From Zanthoxylum bungeanum (taxonomy: Eukaryota; Streptophyta; Magnoliopsida; Sapindales; Rutaceae): DNA of 64,000 nucleotides. Position 1 is the stretch's first letter; each line of letters starts with the position of its first letter. The position numbers were made by a program, and so were the translations under genes. The DNA is taken from NCBI GenBank assembly GCA_019454045.1, contig SKCR01049657.1, positions 1 to 64,000 of the forward strand, given 5' to 3'. Of the stretch, positions 10,467 through 20,317 are shown piece after piece. The notes under the pieces were generated by a model. The model was given only the letters and a program-made list of their open reading frames with translations. It ran no database searches and was not told the origin of the DNA.

Positions 10467-11822
10467 GTTGCAACCGTCGGGACAATATGACTAGGTCAGG
10501 ATTGCCCGATTCAAAGAGACTAGTTGCTTGATGTCCGATATATGTTTCGTACGGGGCAGACACATTTCCAGCCCCAGGCCTAACATGTGATCGTCCGATA
10601 CTGGATCGATATACGCAATACTACGGTATACTACGCTTGATACAGATCTATATATTCCTGTAAGAATATTTCTGGAGAATTGGGTAGGCATGGCGCTTTG
10701 CTAGAAGCCAACATTGTCTTGTAAATCGGTATAAACGTAGTACGAGGTACTTACGTGTTCGGACAGTCCGACGATCGTATTTACTGCCAACATATCCGGA
10801 GATCTCATGGGTTGGTTCCTGAAGATTCACCGATGACGTATGACTCGCACTTTGATTAATCTGGGATTAATTAGAAAAGAGAGATAGAATTAATCTGGGA
10901 TTAATTCGATGAGAGAGAAAATTAATCTGGGATTAATTACGGAGATATTTTATCTCGGATAAAATATCGTTAAAGAGAGAGAACGATTAATTTGGAATTA
11001 ATCGGTAAAAATTATATTCGATATATTAATCGAAATTGGATTTTGACGCGGAATTAAAATTAGATTTTAATTCGGGCGAACGAATTAATTTAGAATTAAT
11101 TCGTTAGCGACGTGAATAGTGAATTCGCTAGGCGTAATCATTTAATTACGACGCGACGAAAAATTCGTTAATTTGGAATTAGCGAACCCGAGCCCGAGAG
11201 TGATTGCGAGCGCATTCGCATTTCGAATTCGAGCGCGGCACGCGAGTCGCATCAAGCGTCAAATCGTTTGTCACATCATGCGTCAAATCAATTGTCACTT
11301 TGAGTGAAGTGACTTGACAACATGTCACTTTATTAAAGTGATGTGATGTGACTTAAAGTAAAAAGTTGAAATGATGAAAGCTTTTTGCTTTTTTGACTTT
11401 TGTACTTGGTAAATGAAAAGGCTTTTGGTATTTGATTTTATTTTGGAAATAAAATAAAAATATAAGAAAAACATTTACCTTTCCTCTCTCTCAATTCACG
11501 GTTTCACGTGAAAATAATCTCCCTCCTTTTCTTCTTCTCTCCTTCACGGTTTTGGAAACCGTTTTCTTCTTCTTCTTGTTCTGTTTCTGCCGAGCAAATG
11601 GAGAAGCAAGATAACGATTTTGTGGCAAAAATCAAGTGCTAGCACACCTTGAGTGATACATAGGTGATAGGGAAGTGATTCTTTGAGCATGGAAGCTTGA
11701 AGCTTGGAGCTTCAATGGAGTCCATGCATGGCCGAAAATGGAGGAGACCACCACTGTGGGACACAGAAACTGAGCGACGCCGTTCCTAGGCTCGCGGCCT
11801 AGTTGGGAAGGATTACATAACA

Positions 11823-11833
11823 TGGAGTCGCCA
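11823..11833 (-). promoter_or_regulatory. PBS-like motif inside the T1 LTR U5
   Basis: On the minus strand TGGCGACTCCA repeats the first 11 bases of the true T1 PBS (24262-24272). It lies about 68 bases before the LTR end. The same motif sits in U5 of T2 (62542-62552) and of the L1 3' LTR (43674-43684); L1's 5' LTR has two changes (38327-38337). Confidence 0.7.
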
Positions 11834-12434
11834 CCCGGTGTGAACCGGGACAAAGATTTAAGGCCGCACTCACCCCTCGCAAGGGAAGACCTCAAACCGT
11901 TGGGTTCGGAATGGTCCCTTACTTATGTCACTTGTAATGAAAGGATTCATGTAATAATTTAACTAAGCTTAAGTAACACTTATTTCCAATAGTATCATGC
12001 TTCTAAATTCTCATGTGTAAAATAAAACTCATGTACGCATTTCACATATGTCTTACATTTAAATTTGCATGCTAAACATATATCAAGATAGCAACTAGCA
12101 TACAACTTTACTTGCATATCACATTCAGAAAAAAAACACAAGCGCACATATTAACCATACAGGCACACATGGTAAGCATACAAGCACACATATGGGCACT
12201 TTTCAAGTGGTACGTGGAATTGTAGCCCAAGTACAGACCGCACTACCGTCCATTCGGAATCGGCTACGGAATCTACGTCTGGGTTTCCATCCGATATACC
12301 GCAGGAAATAATGCTCAAATGTTATCATGACATAAGCATACGAATTGTGACACATTTGCATAAGAAAGATCAACTAATAGGCAATTATGCATGAATATAA
12401 TAAGACAGACTCAGTTCAGTGTGTGTGCGTTCGT

Positions 12435-12705
12435 GTAGCGTTCGTAAACGCGTTCGAACGGAAATGAAACAGAATGCTCACGTTCGAGAGTAGCGTTCGT
12501 AAACGCGTTCGAACGGAAATGAAACAGAATGCTCACGTTCGAGAGTAGCGTTCGTAAACGCGTTCGAACGGAGATGAGACAGAAAGCTCACGTTCGTATG
12601 GCGTTTGTTGACGCGTTCGAACGGATACGAGACCTGACACATAATAAGGCAAAAACACATGCGCGTTCGAGTTGCGTTCGTGAACGCGTTCGAACGGACA
12701 CGGAC
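12435..12705. repeat. Tandem repeat with CGTTCGAACG palindrome in the T1 3' LTR
   Basis: Five units begin near 12435, 12490, 12545, 12596 and 12670, most at about 55 bp spacing. Each holds GCGTTCGTAAACGCG or a variant, then the 10 bp palindrome CGTTCGAACG. The same array is at about 24955-25215 in the other LTR, and a shorter version is at 63115-63245 in T2. It is CpG-dense compared with its surroundings. Confidence 0.85.
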
Positions 12706-12735
12706 CTGATGCAATACATAAACAGAAAATAAAAG

Positions 12736-13200
12736 GGCGCGGCGAAGCACTGCCGTAAAGGTGACCTTTTGGGGCTCTTGATCTCTCGAAGAGAGGACCT
12801 TTAGACCAACATGCTAAGCCCATGCGCGTCATATCACACATGCAAGAATAGAACCAATCATATCAACCAAGTATGCCCGATTGAACGCATCTTACATCCA
12901 ATCCGAACACACGTCAACCGGCGCAGCAAAGCATCGTGGTAAAGGGCTTTCAGCCCCTCCCCATAGGGGATCTCACAACACACTTACTAAGCCCATGCGC
13001 TCGATTGACTTATACATACGAAAATAAAGATAATAATATCAAACTAAGTATGCTCGATTGAACGTATCTTGCGTCCAACCGAACATACATCAACCGGCGC
13101 GGCGAAGTAGTGTCACGAAGGTGGCCTTTTCAGCTCTTTGTCTCACAAATGGAGGACCTTTGGACTAACTCACTAAGCCCATGCGCTTGGTTGAATCATA
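12736..13200. repeat. About 180-bp tandem repeat (three units) in the T1 3' LTR
   Basis: Units start at GGCGCGGCGAAG (12736), GGCGCAGCAAAG (12920) and GGCGCGGCGAAG (13096), and each contains CTAAGCCCATGCGC about 90 bases in. Units are clearly diverged from each other but conserved in position between LTRs (from about 25251 in the 5' LTR). T2 has at least four units. Confidence 0.85.
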
Positions 13201-14101
13201 CAAAAATAAACAATATATTGAATTCAAGAGAAAACTAAATAAACGAAAAGCAACACAACGAAAGAGAGATGGTGCCATTTACTCGAGCGGTACGTGGAGT
13301 TGTGGCCCGAGTACAGATCATATTACCGTCCATTCGGAATCGGCTATGAAATTTATGTCCGGGTTTCCATCCGATATACCGCGAGAGTTGACACATCTCT
13401 CATTCATCTAATGCCCACAACATATTACATCTCATAATTCATGCATATTTACATACTCAAAAATCACAACACACATTTCAACATTACAATCATACACGAA
13501 ATACTTAATAAATAATGCGGAAAAGGAAAACAAGTGTGAAAGATACCCTCAGGTCTAACCTTTTAAGCCGTCTCTCGGACTCACGTTCCACGAAGATCGA
13601 AAGGGGGGGTAAAGCTCCGCAACTTTTCTGGTCCCTGGTTCAACGTCCTAGCTCACTGCTTCGCTGCTTTGCTTATTGTTCGAACTCCGTTCTGCTCCTA
13701 TTCGGCTCCTGTTTTGCTGCTCACTGCACGGGCTACCTGTTTTAATGTTTTCAAAGAACTATTCCAAGTTGTGTGGGTTCTTAGTGCAATTAAAAGTGAT
13801 TATTTTTAAGATTATCTATGTAGTTTTCTAAGTTACTGCTTTTTTTAAGGATTTTGGGCTACTGTTTTAAGGTAATCTAGGAGGTTGTTTTGGCGTGTTT
13901 TAGAATTCGGCTATGGGTGAGTTTGGGTTCGGCTATGGAGGGTGGTCTTGTGGTGGTTTCTTTGTTTTCTTTTTGTGTGTGTATGAAGTGTTTTCTCTTG
14001 GATGTGTTTTTGGTGTGTAGAGAGAGTCTAGAGAAATTTTGAGAGAGCTTGAGTGTGAATTGTGTTGTGTCAAGGAGAGGAATGGCCTTGGTTAGGGGTT
14101 G

Positions 14102-14109
14102 TTTATATA
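14102..14109 (-). promoter_or_regulatory. TATA-like box in the T1 3' LTR
   Basis: The minus strand reads TATATAAA, preceded by ATTCTC. This is the 3' LTR counterpart of the box at 26614-26621 in the 5' LTR, so it may drive read-out transcription into sequence left of T1. Confidence 0.5.
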
Positions 14110-14780
14110 GAGAATGGCTAGGGTTTACAAGGGAAGGGATTTGTGCATTAAATTAGGATATGATTTAGTTTTAAACAAGGAAATCAAAGGATTGAGGGGG
14201 GGACAAAATATTTTACTTTAGGAAGTTGTAATATTTAGTTTGTGTTGTTTAGGAATACAAATATTTTATATTGCTAAGTATCTTATTAGATTAGGAAGTC
14301 AAATATATGATTGGCTTTAATTGGTTATGATTGATTTTAATTTGGTATGATTGTATTTTGATTTAGTATGTGATTTGTTTAATTTAGGCATGATTTTAGT
14401 TTAAGTTGGTAATTGTTTATTTTAATTGGTAAATGATTTGAATGTTTTATTTACTGTTTAATATTTAATTTAATATTTAATTATTTAATTTGGGATGTGT
14501 TTTATGGGCTTTGGGGAGCTAAATGGGCTGGGGTGTGAGGCTAGCAGCAAAACCAGAATTACCGGCTCCGTTCGAACGCTCATCGCACGCGGCACGAACG
14601 TCCGCAATCTGCACGAGGTTCGAACGAAGTAACGAACGCAGCACCAACGAAGACAGTGAGCTTGTTTATCCTGAATTTCCCCTTCCGATATCCGTTTCCC
14701 GCGGCTTTCATGACTCAAAAGGTAGTGCCTCCAAATGAGACTCATCATCGGGTTTCACATGCGAAAATGCAATGCCTACA

Positions 14781-14798
14781 GTCGCCCCCACTTTGATG
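14781..14798 (-). other. T1 polypurine tract
   Basis: On the minus strand AAAGTGGGGGCGAC runs directly into the LTR start TGTAGG. L1 has the almost identical AAAGTGGGGCGAC at its own 3' LTR. Confidence 0.85.
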
Positions 14799-14892
14799 GG
14801 ACTTGTGCAGTGTGTGACTTTGAACAATCCTATCAAAGTTATGCAATGCATTTTACTTACCTGGCTAGCTAGCTGTCTCGAGCTGAGCTGAT

Positions 14893-15320
14893 ACTGCAGT
14901 GGACCTCGATCCTGAGACGCATCTCGATAGCTGCAACCGACAACGGGGGCCTCGACCCTGGGACGCATCCCAATACCGCTGACAATGTGGGCCTCGACCC
15001 TGGGACGCATCCCGAAAATGATGATGCAGTGGACCTCGATCCTGGGACGCATCCCAATAGCTGCAACCGACAACGGGGGCCTCGACCCTGGGACGCATCC
15101 CAATACCGCTGACAAAATATGGGCCTCGACCCTGGGACGCATCCCGAAAATGATGATGTGGAGCTTCGCTCCTCAGCCGATATGGGCTTCGCCCCCAAGC
15201 TGATGTGATGTGGAGCCTCGCTCCCCAGTCGATATGGGCCTCGCCCCCAAGCTGGTACAATGTGGAACCTCGTTCCTTAGCCGATATGGGTTTCGCCCTC
15301 CGAGACCCATACCCGGAACT
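14893..15320. repeat. T1 3'-UTR tandem repeat array
   Basis: Short units with CTGGGACGCATCCC and CTCGACC recur, in a higher-order period of about 132 bp (GCAGTGGACCTCGATCCT near 14893 and 15025). A second unit type with CTTCGCTCC, GATATGGGC and CGCCCCCAAGCTG follows from 15165. GGGACGCATCCC can form a small stem with GGGA pairing to TCCC. Tandem arrays at this place, between integrase and PPT, are known from Ogre/Tat elements. Long open frames through the array are products of its periodicity. The 15321-15539 remainder is plain 3' UTR. Confidence 0.85.
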
Positions 15321-15539
15321 TAACTTCATTGGGACCTCAATCTTCAGATTACTGCCCATATCAAGTGCTGTGCCTTTGCCATCTCTGATTGGCTTTCTGC
15401 TCGCTCTTTTCCGTCTTCAACACCTGTTTACACAAAACAGAACAAACACAAAAATATGCAATATAGGTTACGTGTATGCATGTATGCAGGAGTTTTCTTA
15501 TCCCGTTGGGTTAGGTCTTCCGCTGGCGACCAAGTCTTC

Positions 15540-16404
15540 TCAAGCAAAGTACAACTTCAACCTGTCAACATTGATTGGTTCTGTGAATTCATTTCCTTCC
15601 GAGTCTGATAGCTTCACTGCTCCATTTCCCAGGACTTTCTGAACGACGTAAGGTCCTTCCCAGTTAGGCCTGAATTTTCCTCTCGGATCCGTCGTCGACG
15701 GCCTCGACTGCTTAAGTACCAAATCACCCTTTCTGATCTTTGTGGGACGTACTCTCTTGTTGAATGCCCGGGCTAGCCTCTTCTGATACAACTGCATGTG
15801 ATACAAAGACTTCGTTCTCTTCTCATCTAACAGTACCAACTGATCAAATCTCTGTGCGGCCCATTCCTGTTCCGGTAGTTCTGCCTCTGCTAATACCCTC
15901 AGGGACTGTATTTCCACTTCTACTGGCAACACTGCTTCCATTCCGTAGACCAAGGAGTAAGGTGTTGCACCCGTTGCCGTCCTTACTGATGTTCTGTATC
16001 CCCACAAAGCATACGGTAACTTCTCGGCCCAATCTCTACAATTTTCTGTCATCTTGGCTAAAATGGTCTTTATAGTCTTGTTGGCAGCCTCAACTGCCCC
16101 ATTTGCCTGCGGCCTGTACGGTGATGACTTGTGGTGGCCTATCCCATGCCTCTGTAACATTGCCTTCGTCTCTCCTTGAAACTGGACCCCGTTGTCTGTC
16201 ACTACATGATGCGGCATACCATACCGACAAATGAGGTTCCGAGCTATGAATTTTGCCATCTGCTTCGCTTGTAACGTTACGGAAGGATTCGGCTTCCACC
16301 CACTTTGAGAAGTAATCCACTGCTACTACTATGAAGCGATGCCCATTAGATGCATTCGGTCGAATTTCCCCGATCATGTCAATCCCCATGCTGAGAACGG
16401 CCAT
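15540..16404 (-). pseudogene. T1 integrase catalytic core and C-terminus (one frameshift)
   Basis: Catalytic residues in order are Asp 16378-16380 (GIDMIGEI), Asp 16194-16196 (VTDNGVQF) and Glu 16089-16091 (NGAVEAAN). The last two are 35 residues apart, as in the D,D35E pattern of retroviral-type integrases. The C-terminal part has WEGPYVVQKVLGNGAVKL and ends at YFA with a stop at the 15540 end. There is no chromodomain, which fits Tat and excludes chromoviruses. A frame break near 16262 separates the first Asp from the rest. The N-terminal zinc finger lies just upstream in pol copy A. The enzyme would insert T1 cDNA in the nucleus. Confidence 0.93.
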
Positions 16405-17926
16405 GGCTCTGACAGCCCGTGCAATTCTGTGTGCGGTAAGTGATTCAAATTACCGTGTGCTTGACAATCATGACAGTGCTTTACCATCTTCGCGCAGTCT
16501 GTCTGTCTCCATGGTCGACCAATAAAACCCCTGTCTTACTATCTTGCGGGACAAGTTCAATCCATTCATGTGCGGACCACATACCCCGGCATGTACCTCT
16601 TCCATCACTTTCTGAGCCTCTTCTTTTCTCAAACATTTCAACTGAATGCCGTTTGCCTGCCTCTTGTACAGTTCCCCTCTCAGAGTCACATACTGGGAAG
16701 CCAACTTCTGAATGGCTATTCTGTCTTTTCTGCCCGCCCCTTCCGGGAATTCACCATGTCCCAGATACCTCTGAATGTCATAATACCAAGGTTTACCGTC
16801 GTCAACCTCAACTTCCAGGATTCTTTCTATCTCATAAGTAGGTTTACTTGCTGTCGTCAGTACCAACGGTCTCATCACTAACTTCTCTGGATTTTCCCAA
16901 GTCGCTGCTAGTGTAGCCAATGCGTCTGCCATCTGATTCTCTTCCCTCGGTAGGTGCTGAAACTTACACTCGGGGATATCCTGTGCCAATTTTCTGAGGT
17001 GAAAAAGATAAGGCTTCAACCGTTCTTTCTTCTTCAATTCCCATTCTCCTCGCATCTGCTGGACAACTAACATAGAATCTCCGTAGATTTCCACACTCCC
17101 GGCCTTCAAGGCTATCAATGCTGTCAGGCCAAAAGCACATGCTTCATACTCAGCCATGTTATTAGTCACTCTGAATGTCAACCTCTTAGCCAAAGGCAAA
17201 GTCTCTCCCTCGGGGGTTACTATCACGATCCCAATTCCGGCTCCCTTGTAATTCACTGCTCCGTCGAAATACATCTTCCATCTCTGAACTGTTATTGCTT
17301 GGATCTCTTCATCTGGAAACTCAAACTTATACTGATCCCCCTCAACAGGTTGCAATGCCAGAAACTCCGCTACTGCTCGTCCCTTGATCACCTTGGAGGT
17401 GATATACTCAATGTCAAACTCTGTCAACAATACCAACCATCGGCCCAGTTTTCCCACTAGTGAAGGCACTGAATGCAGATTTTCAGAGGATTCTCCTTTG
17501 CCACCACCTGGATCTTGTAAGACTGGAAGTAATGTCGCAACTTTCTGGAAGCCCATACCACTGCAAGACAGATCTTCTCAACTTCCTGATACCGAGCCTC
17601 ATACGGAAGCAGCTTCTTACTCAGATAATAAACTGCATGTTCTACCCCTGCCTCATCTGCCTGTACCATCATACCCCCAATGCTTCTGATTCTATAGCCA
17701 AATACAATATCAAAGGTCTACCCGGCCTCGGAGGCTTCAATACAGGAGGCTTTACCAAGTACTCTCTGATTCTGTCGAAGGCGGTCTGACACTGTTCATT
17801 CCATCTCACCGGCTGATCTTTTCTCAATAGTTTGAAGATAGGCTCACATACTGATGTCAACTTGGCAATAAACCGACTGATGTACTGAATCTTCCCCAAG
17901 AATGCTCTGACTTCCTTTCTGTCTTT
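16326..17926 (-). pseudogene. T1 pol duplication, copy A: RT connection, RNase H, aRH, integrase zinc finger
   Basis: This block is a near-copy of 17935-19530, displaced by about 1.6 kb. In T1 direction it holds the RT connection, the RNase H, the archaeal-type RNase H (MYFDGAVN, NNMAEYEA, IYGDSMLVV, MADALA; all four acidic residues present) and the integrase zinc region (VHAGVCGPHMN, KHCHDCQAH). One frame, 16468-17556, covers aRH to the zinc finger. It is broken upstream by a 2 nt loss near 17482 and downstream by an extra GTCT near 16500. Copy B has its own, different breaks. Only this copy is joined to the rest of integrase. Confidence 0.92.
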
Positions 17927-18310
17927 ACCATCTTCTACTATGAAGCGATGCCCATTAGATGCATTCGGTCGAATTTCCCCGATCATGTCAATCCCCCATG
18001 CTGAGAACGGCCATGGCTCTGACAGCCCGTGCAATTCTGTGTGCGGTAAGTGATTCAAATTACCGTGTGCTTGACAATCATGACAGTGCTTTACCATCTT
18101 CGCGCAGTCTGTCTCCATGGTCGACCAATAAAACCCCTGTCTTACTATCTTGCGGGACAAGTTCAATCCATTCATGTGCGGACCACATACCCCGGCATGT
18201 ACCTCTTCCATCACTTTCTGAGCCTCTTCTTTTCTCAAACATTTCAACTGAATGCCGTTTGTCTGCCTCTTGTACAGTTCCCCTCTCAGAGTCACATACT
18301 GGGAAGCCAA
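17669..18310 (-). pseudogene. T1 chimeric frame: integrase N-terminus fused to RT connection
   Basis: The 213-residue frame begins with the integrase N-terminal domain (LRGELYKRQ, zinc residues in VHAGVCGPH and KHCHDCQAH), then WGIDMIGEIRPNASNGHRFIV with the first catalytic Asp. It then switches directly to EVRAFLGKIQYISRF, which is RT thumb/connection. The switch at about 17923-17935 is in frame, through a 13-base insert (CTTTACCATCTTC on the plus strand) that also occurs at 16479-16491 and 18089-18101 inside the zinc-finger coding region. The fusion is the seam of the tandem duplication. I infer template switching during reverse transcription, but an assembly error must be excluded. No known function. 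Confidence 0.88.
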
Positions 18311-18321
18311 CTTCTGAATGG

Positions 18322-19275
18322 CTATTCTGTCTTTTCTGCCCGCCCCTTCGGGAATTCACCATGTCCCAGATACCTCTGAATGTCATAATACCAAGGTTTA
18401 CCGTCGTCAACCTCAACTTCCAGGATTCTTTCTATCTCATAAGTAGGTTTACTTGCTGTCGTCAGTACCAACGGTCTCATCACTAACTTCTCTGGATTTT
18501 CCCAAGTCGCTGCTAGTGTAGCCAATGCGTCTGCCATCTGATTCTCTTCCCTCGGTAGGTGCTGAAACTTACACTCGGGGATATCCTGTGCCAATTTTCT
18601 GAGGTGAAAAAGATAAGGCTTCAACCGTTCTTCCTTCAATTCCCATTCTCCTCGCATCTGCTGGACAACTAACATAGAATCTCCGTAGATTTCCACACTC
18701 CCGGCCTTCAAGGCTATCAATGCTGTCAGGCCAAAAGCACATGCTTCATACTCAGCCATGTTATTAGTCACTCTGAATGTCAACCTCTTAGCCAAAGGCA
18801 AAGTCTCTCCCTCGGGGGTTACTATCACGATCCCAATTCCGGCTCCCTTGTAATTCACTGCTCCGTCGAAATACATCTTCCATCTCTGAACTGTTATTGC
18901 TTGGATCTCTTCATCTGGAAACTCAAACTTATACTGATCCCCCTCAACAGGTTGCAATGCCAGAAACTCCGCTACTGCTCGTCCCTTGATCACCTTGGAG
19001 GTGATATACTCAATGTCAAACTCTGTCAACAATACCAACCATCGGCCCAGTTTTCCCACTAGTGAAGGCACTGAATGCAGATATTTCAGAGGATTCTCCT
19101 TTGCCACCACCTGGATCTTGTAAGACTGGAAGTAATGTCGCAACTTTCTGGAAGCCCATACCACTGCAAGACAGATCTTCTCAACTTCCTGATACCGAGC
19201 CTCATACGGAAGCAGCTTCTTACTCAGATAATAAACTGCATGTTCTACCCCTGCCTCATCTGCCTGTACCATCAT
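18322..19275 (-). pseudogene. T1 RNase H and archaeal-type RNase H (copy B)
   Basis: Residues 1-110 of the frame are the gypsy RNase H that follows RT (YYLSKKLLPYEARY, RKLRHYFQSYKIQVV, GRWLVLLTEFDIEY). Residues about 132-260 are the additional RNase H found in Tat elements, with catalytic Asp137 (MYFDGAV), Glu175 (NNMAEYE), Asp199 (YGDSM) and Asp249 (MADALA). This second RNase H is thought to supply or improve removal of RNA template. The frame ends early at the 18322 end because copy B lacks one base in CCTTCGGGAATTC (about 18345), where copy A has CCTTCCGGGAATTC. The 5' side is a frame break at about 19290. Confidence 0.93.
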
Positions 19276-19294
19276 ACCCCCAATGCTTCTGATT

Positions 19295-20317
19295 CTATAG
19301 CCAATACAATATCAAAGGTCTACCCGGCCTCGGAGGCTTCAATACAGGAGGCTTTACCAAGTACTCTCTGATTCTGTCGAAGGCGGTCTGACACTGTTCA
19401 TTCCATCTCACCGGCTGATCTTTTCTCAATAGTTTGAAGATAGGCTCACATACTGATGTCAACTTGGCAATAAACCGACTGATGTACTGAATCTTCCCCA
19501 AGAATGCTCTGACTTCCTTTTCTGTCTTTGGTGCAGGCATTTCTGTGATTGCCTTGATCTTTTCGCGAGTCTACCTCTATTCCGCCCATTCCCACTGTAT
19601 GACCAAGCAATTTCCCTGATGTCACCCCAAACACACATTTCTTGGGATTAAGCCGCAGGTTATATCTGTCAACTCTCTGAAGGAACCTTTCCAATGCCTC
19701 AATATGCCCAACTCTCGTTTCTGATTTCACCATCATGTCATCCACATACACCTCAATCTCTTTGTGCATCAAGTCATGGAAGAGTGTAGTGGCCATCCGC
19801 TGATAAGTAGCTCCTGCATTCTTCTTAAGCCCAAACGGCATCACCTTGTAACAATAGGTACCCCACTCGGTAACAAATGCAGTCTTGTGTTTATCTTCCT
19901 CAGCCATGAGAACCTGATTGTACCCTGAAAATCCATCCGCAAATGAATACATAGCAGACAAAGCCGCACTGTCAACCAGAACATCTATATGCGGCAAAGG
20001 GAAATCATCTTTCGGACAAGCTTTATTGAGATCCCTGTAGTCTACACACATTCTGACCTTCCCATCTTTCTTCGGTACCGGTACTATGTTAGCCAACCAT
20101 TCGGGATATTTTACCACTTCCAGGAACCCCACATCTATCTGCTTCTTAACCTCCTCCTCTCTGACTTCTCAGCCCATTCTGGTCTCATCCGCCGAAGTTT
20201 CTGCTTTACTGGCCTCATATTCGGATAAGTTGGTATTGTGTGCTGGGCAATGTTTCTGTCTACCCCGGGCATGTCCTCATAAGACCAAGCAAATACTTTG
20301 GCATATCTGACCAACAC
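19295..20317 (-). pseudogene. T1 reverse transcriptase (two frame breaks)
   Basis: Three frames cover it. 20135-20317 has VFAWSYEDMPGVD and HTIPTYPNMRPVKQKLRR. 19446-20132 has the fingers and palm: WLANIVPVPKKDGK, CVDYRDLNKACPKDDFPLP, SFADGFSGYNQ, VMPFGLKK and YVDDMMVKS. 19295-19540 has EVRAFLGKIQYISRF and the connection. The catalytic YVDD is intact (Asp codons 19737-19742). Breaks lie near 20135-20160 and 19550-19565 and are small indels, so they may be consensus errors. RT makes T1 cDNA, primed by the tRNA at the PBS. Upstream is protease, downstream RNase H. Confidence 0.93.

Larger units (their letters stand above)
11755..14780 (-). mobile_element. T1 3' LTR (3026 bp)
   Basis: This is a copy of 24276-27293, with differences that are mostly small indels (for example a missing C near 11828, and extra AG pairs in the CGTTCGAACG repeat units). 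It is bounded inside by the PPT at 14781. A TATA-like box on the minus strand lies at 14102-14109. The plus strand from about 13850 to 14480 is rich in G and T, so the transcribed sense strand is A/C-rich. It also matches the shared end GGTTTGAGGTCTTCCC in L1 and T2, as reverse complement. Confidence 0.95.

Noticed and set aside
12478..12841. Short minus-strand frames rich in RSNAFTNAT and FERV words
   Set aside because: Translations of the CGTTCGAACG repeat in the LTR; they recur at 24996-25355 only because the LTRs are copies.
14708..15359. Minus-strand repeat proteins (DASQGRGP-type) next to T1 integrase
   Set aside because: Frames of the 3'-UTR array; three overlapping frames give the same kind of repeats, and the array lies beyond the pol stop.
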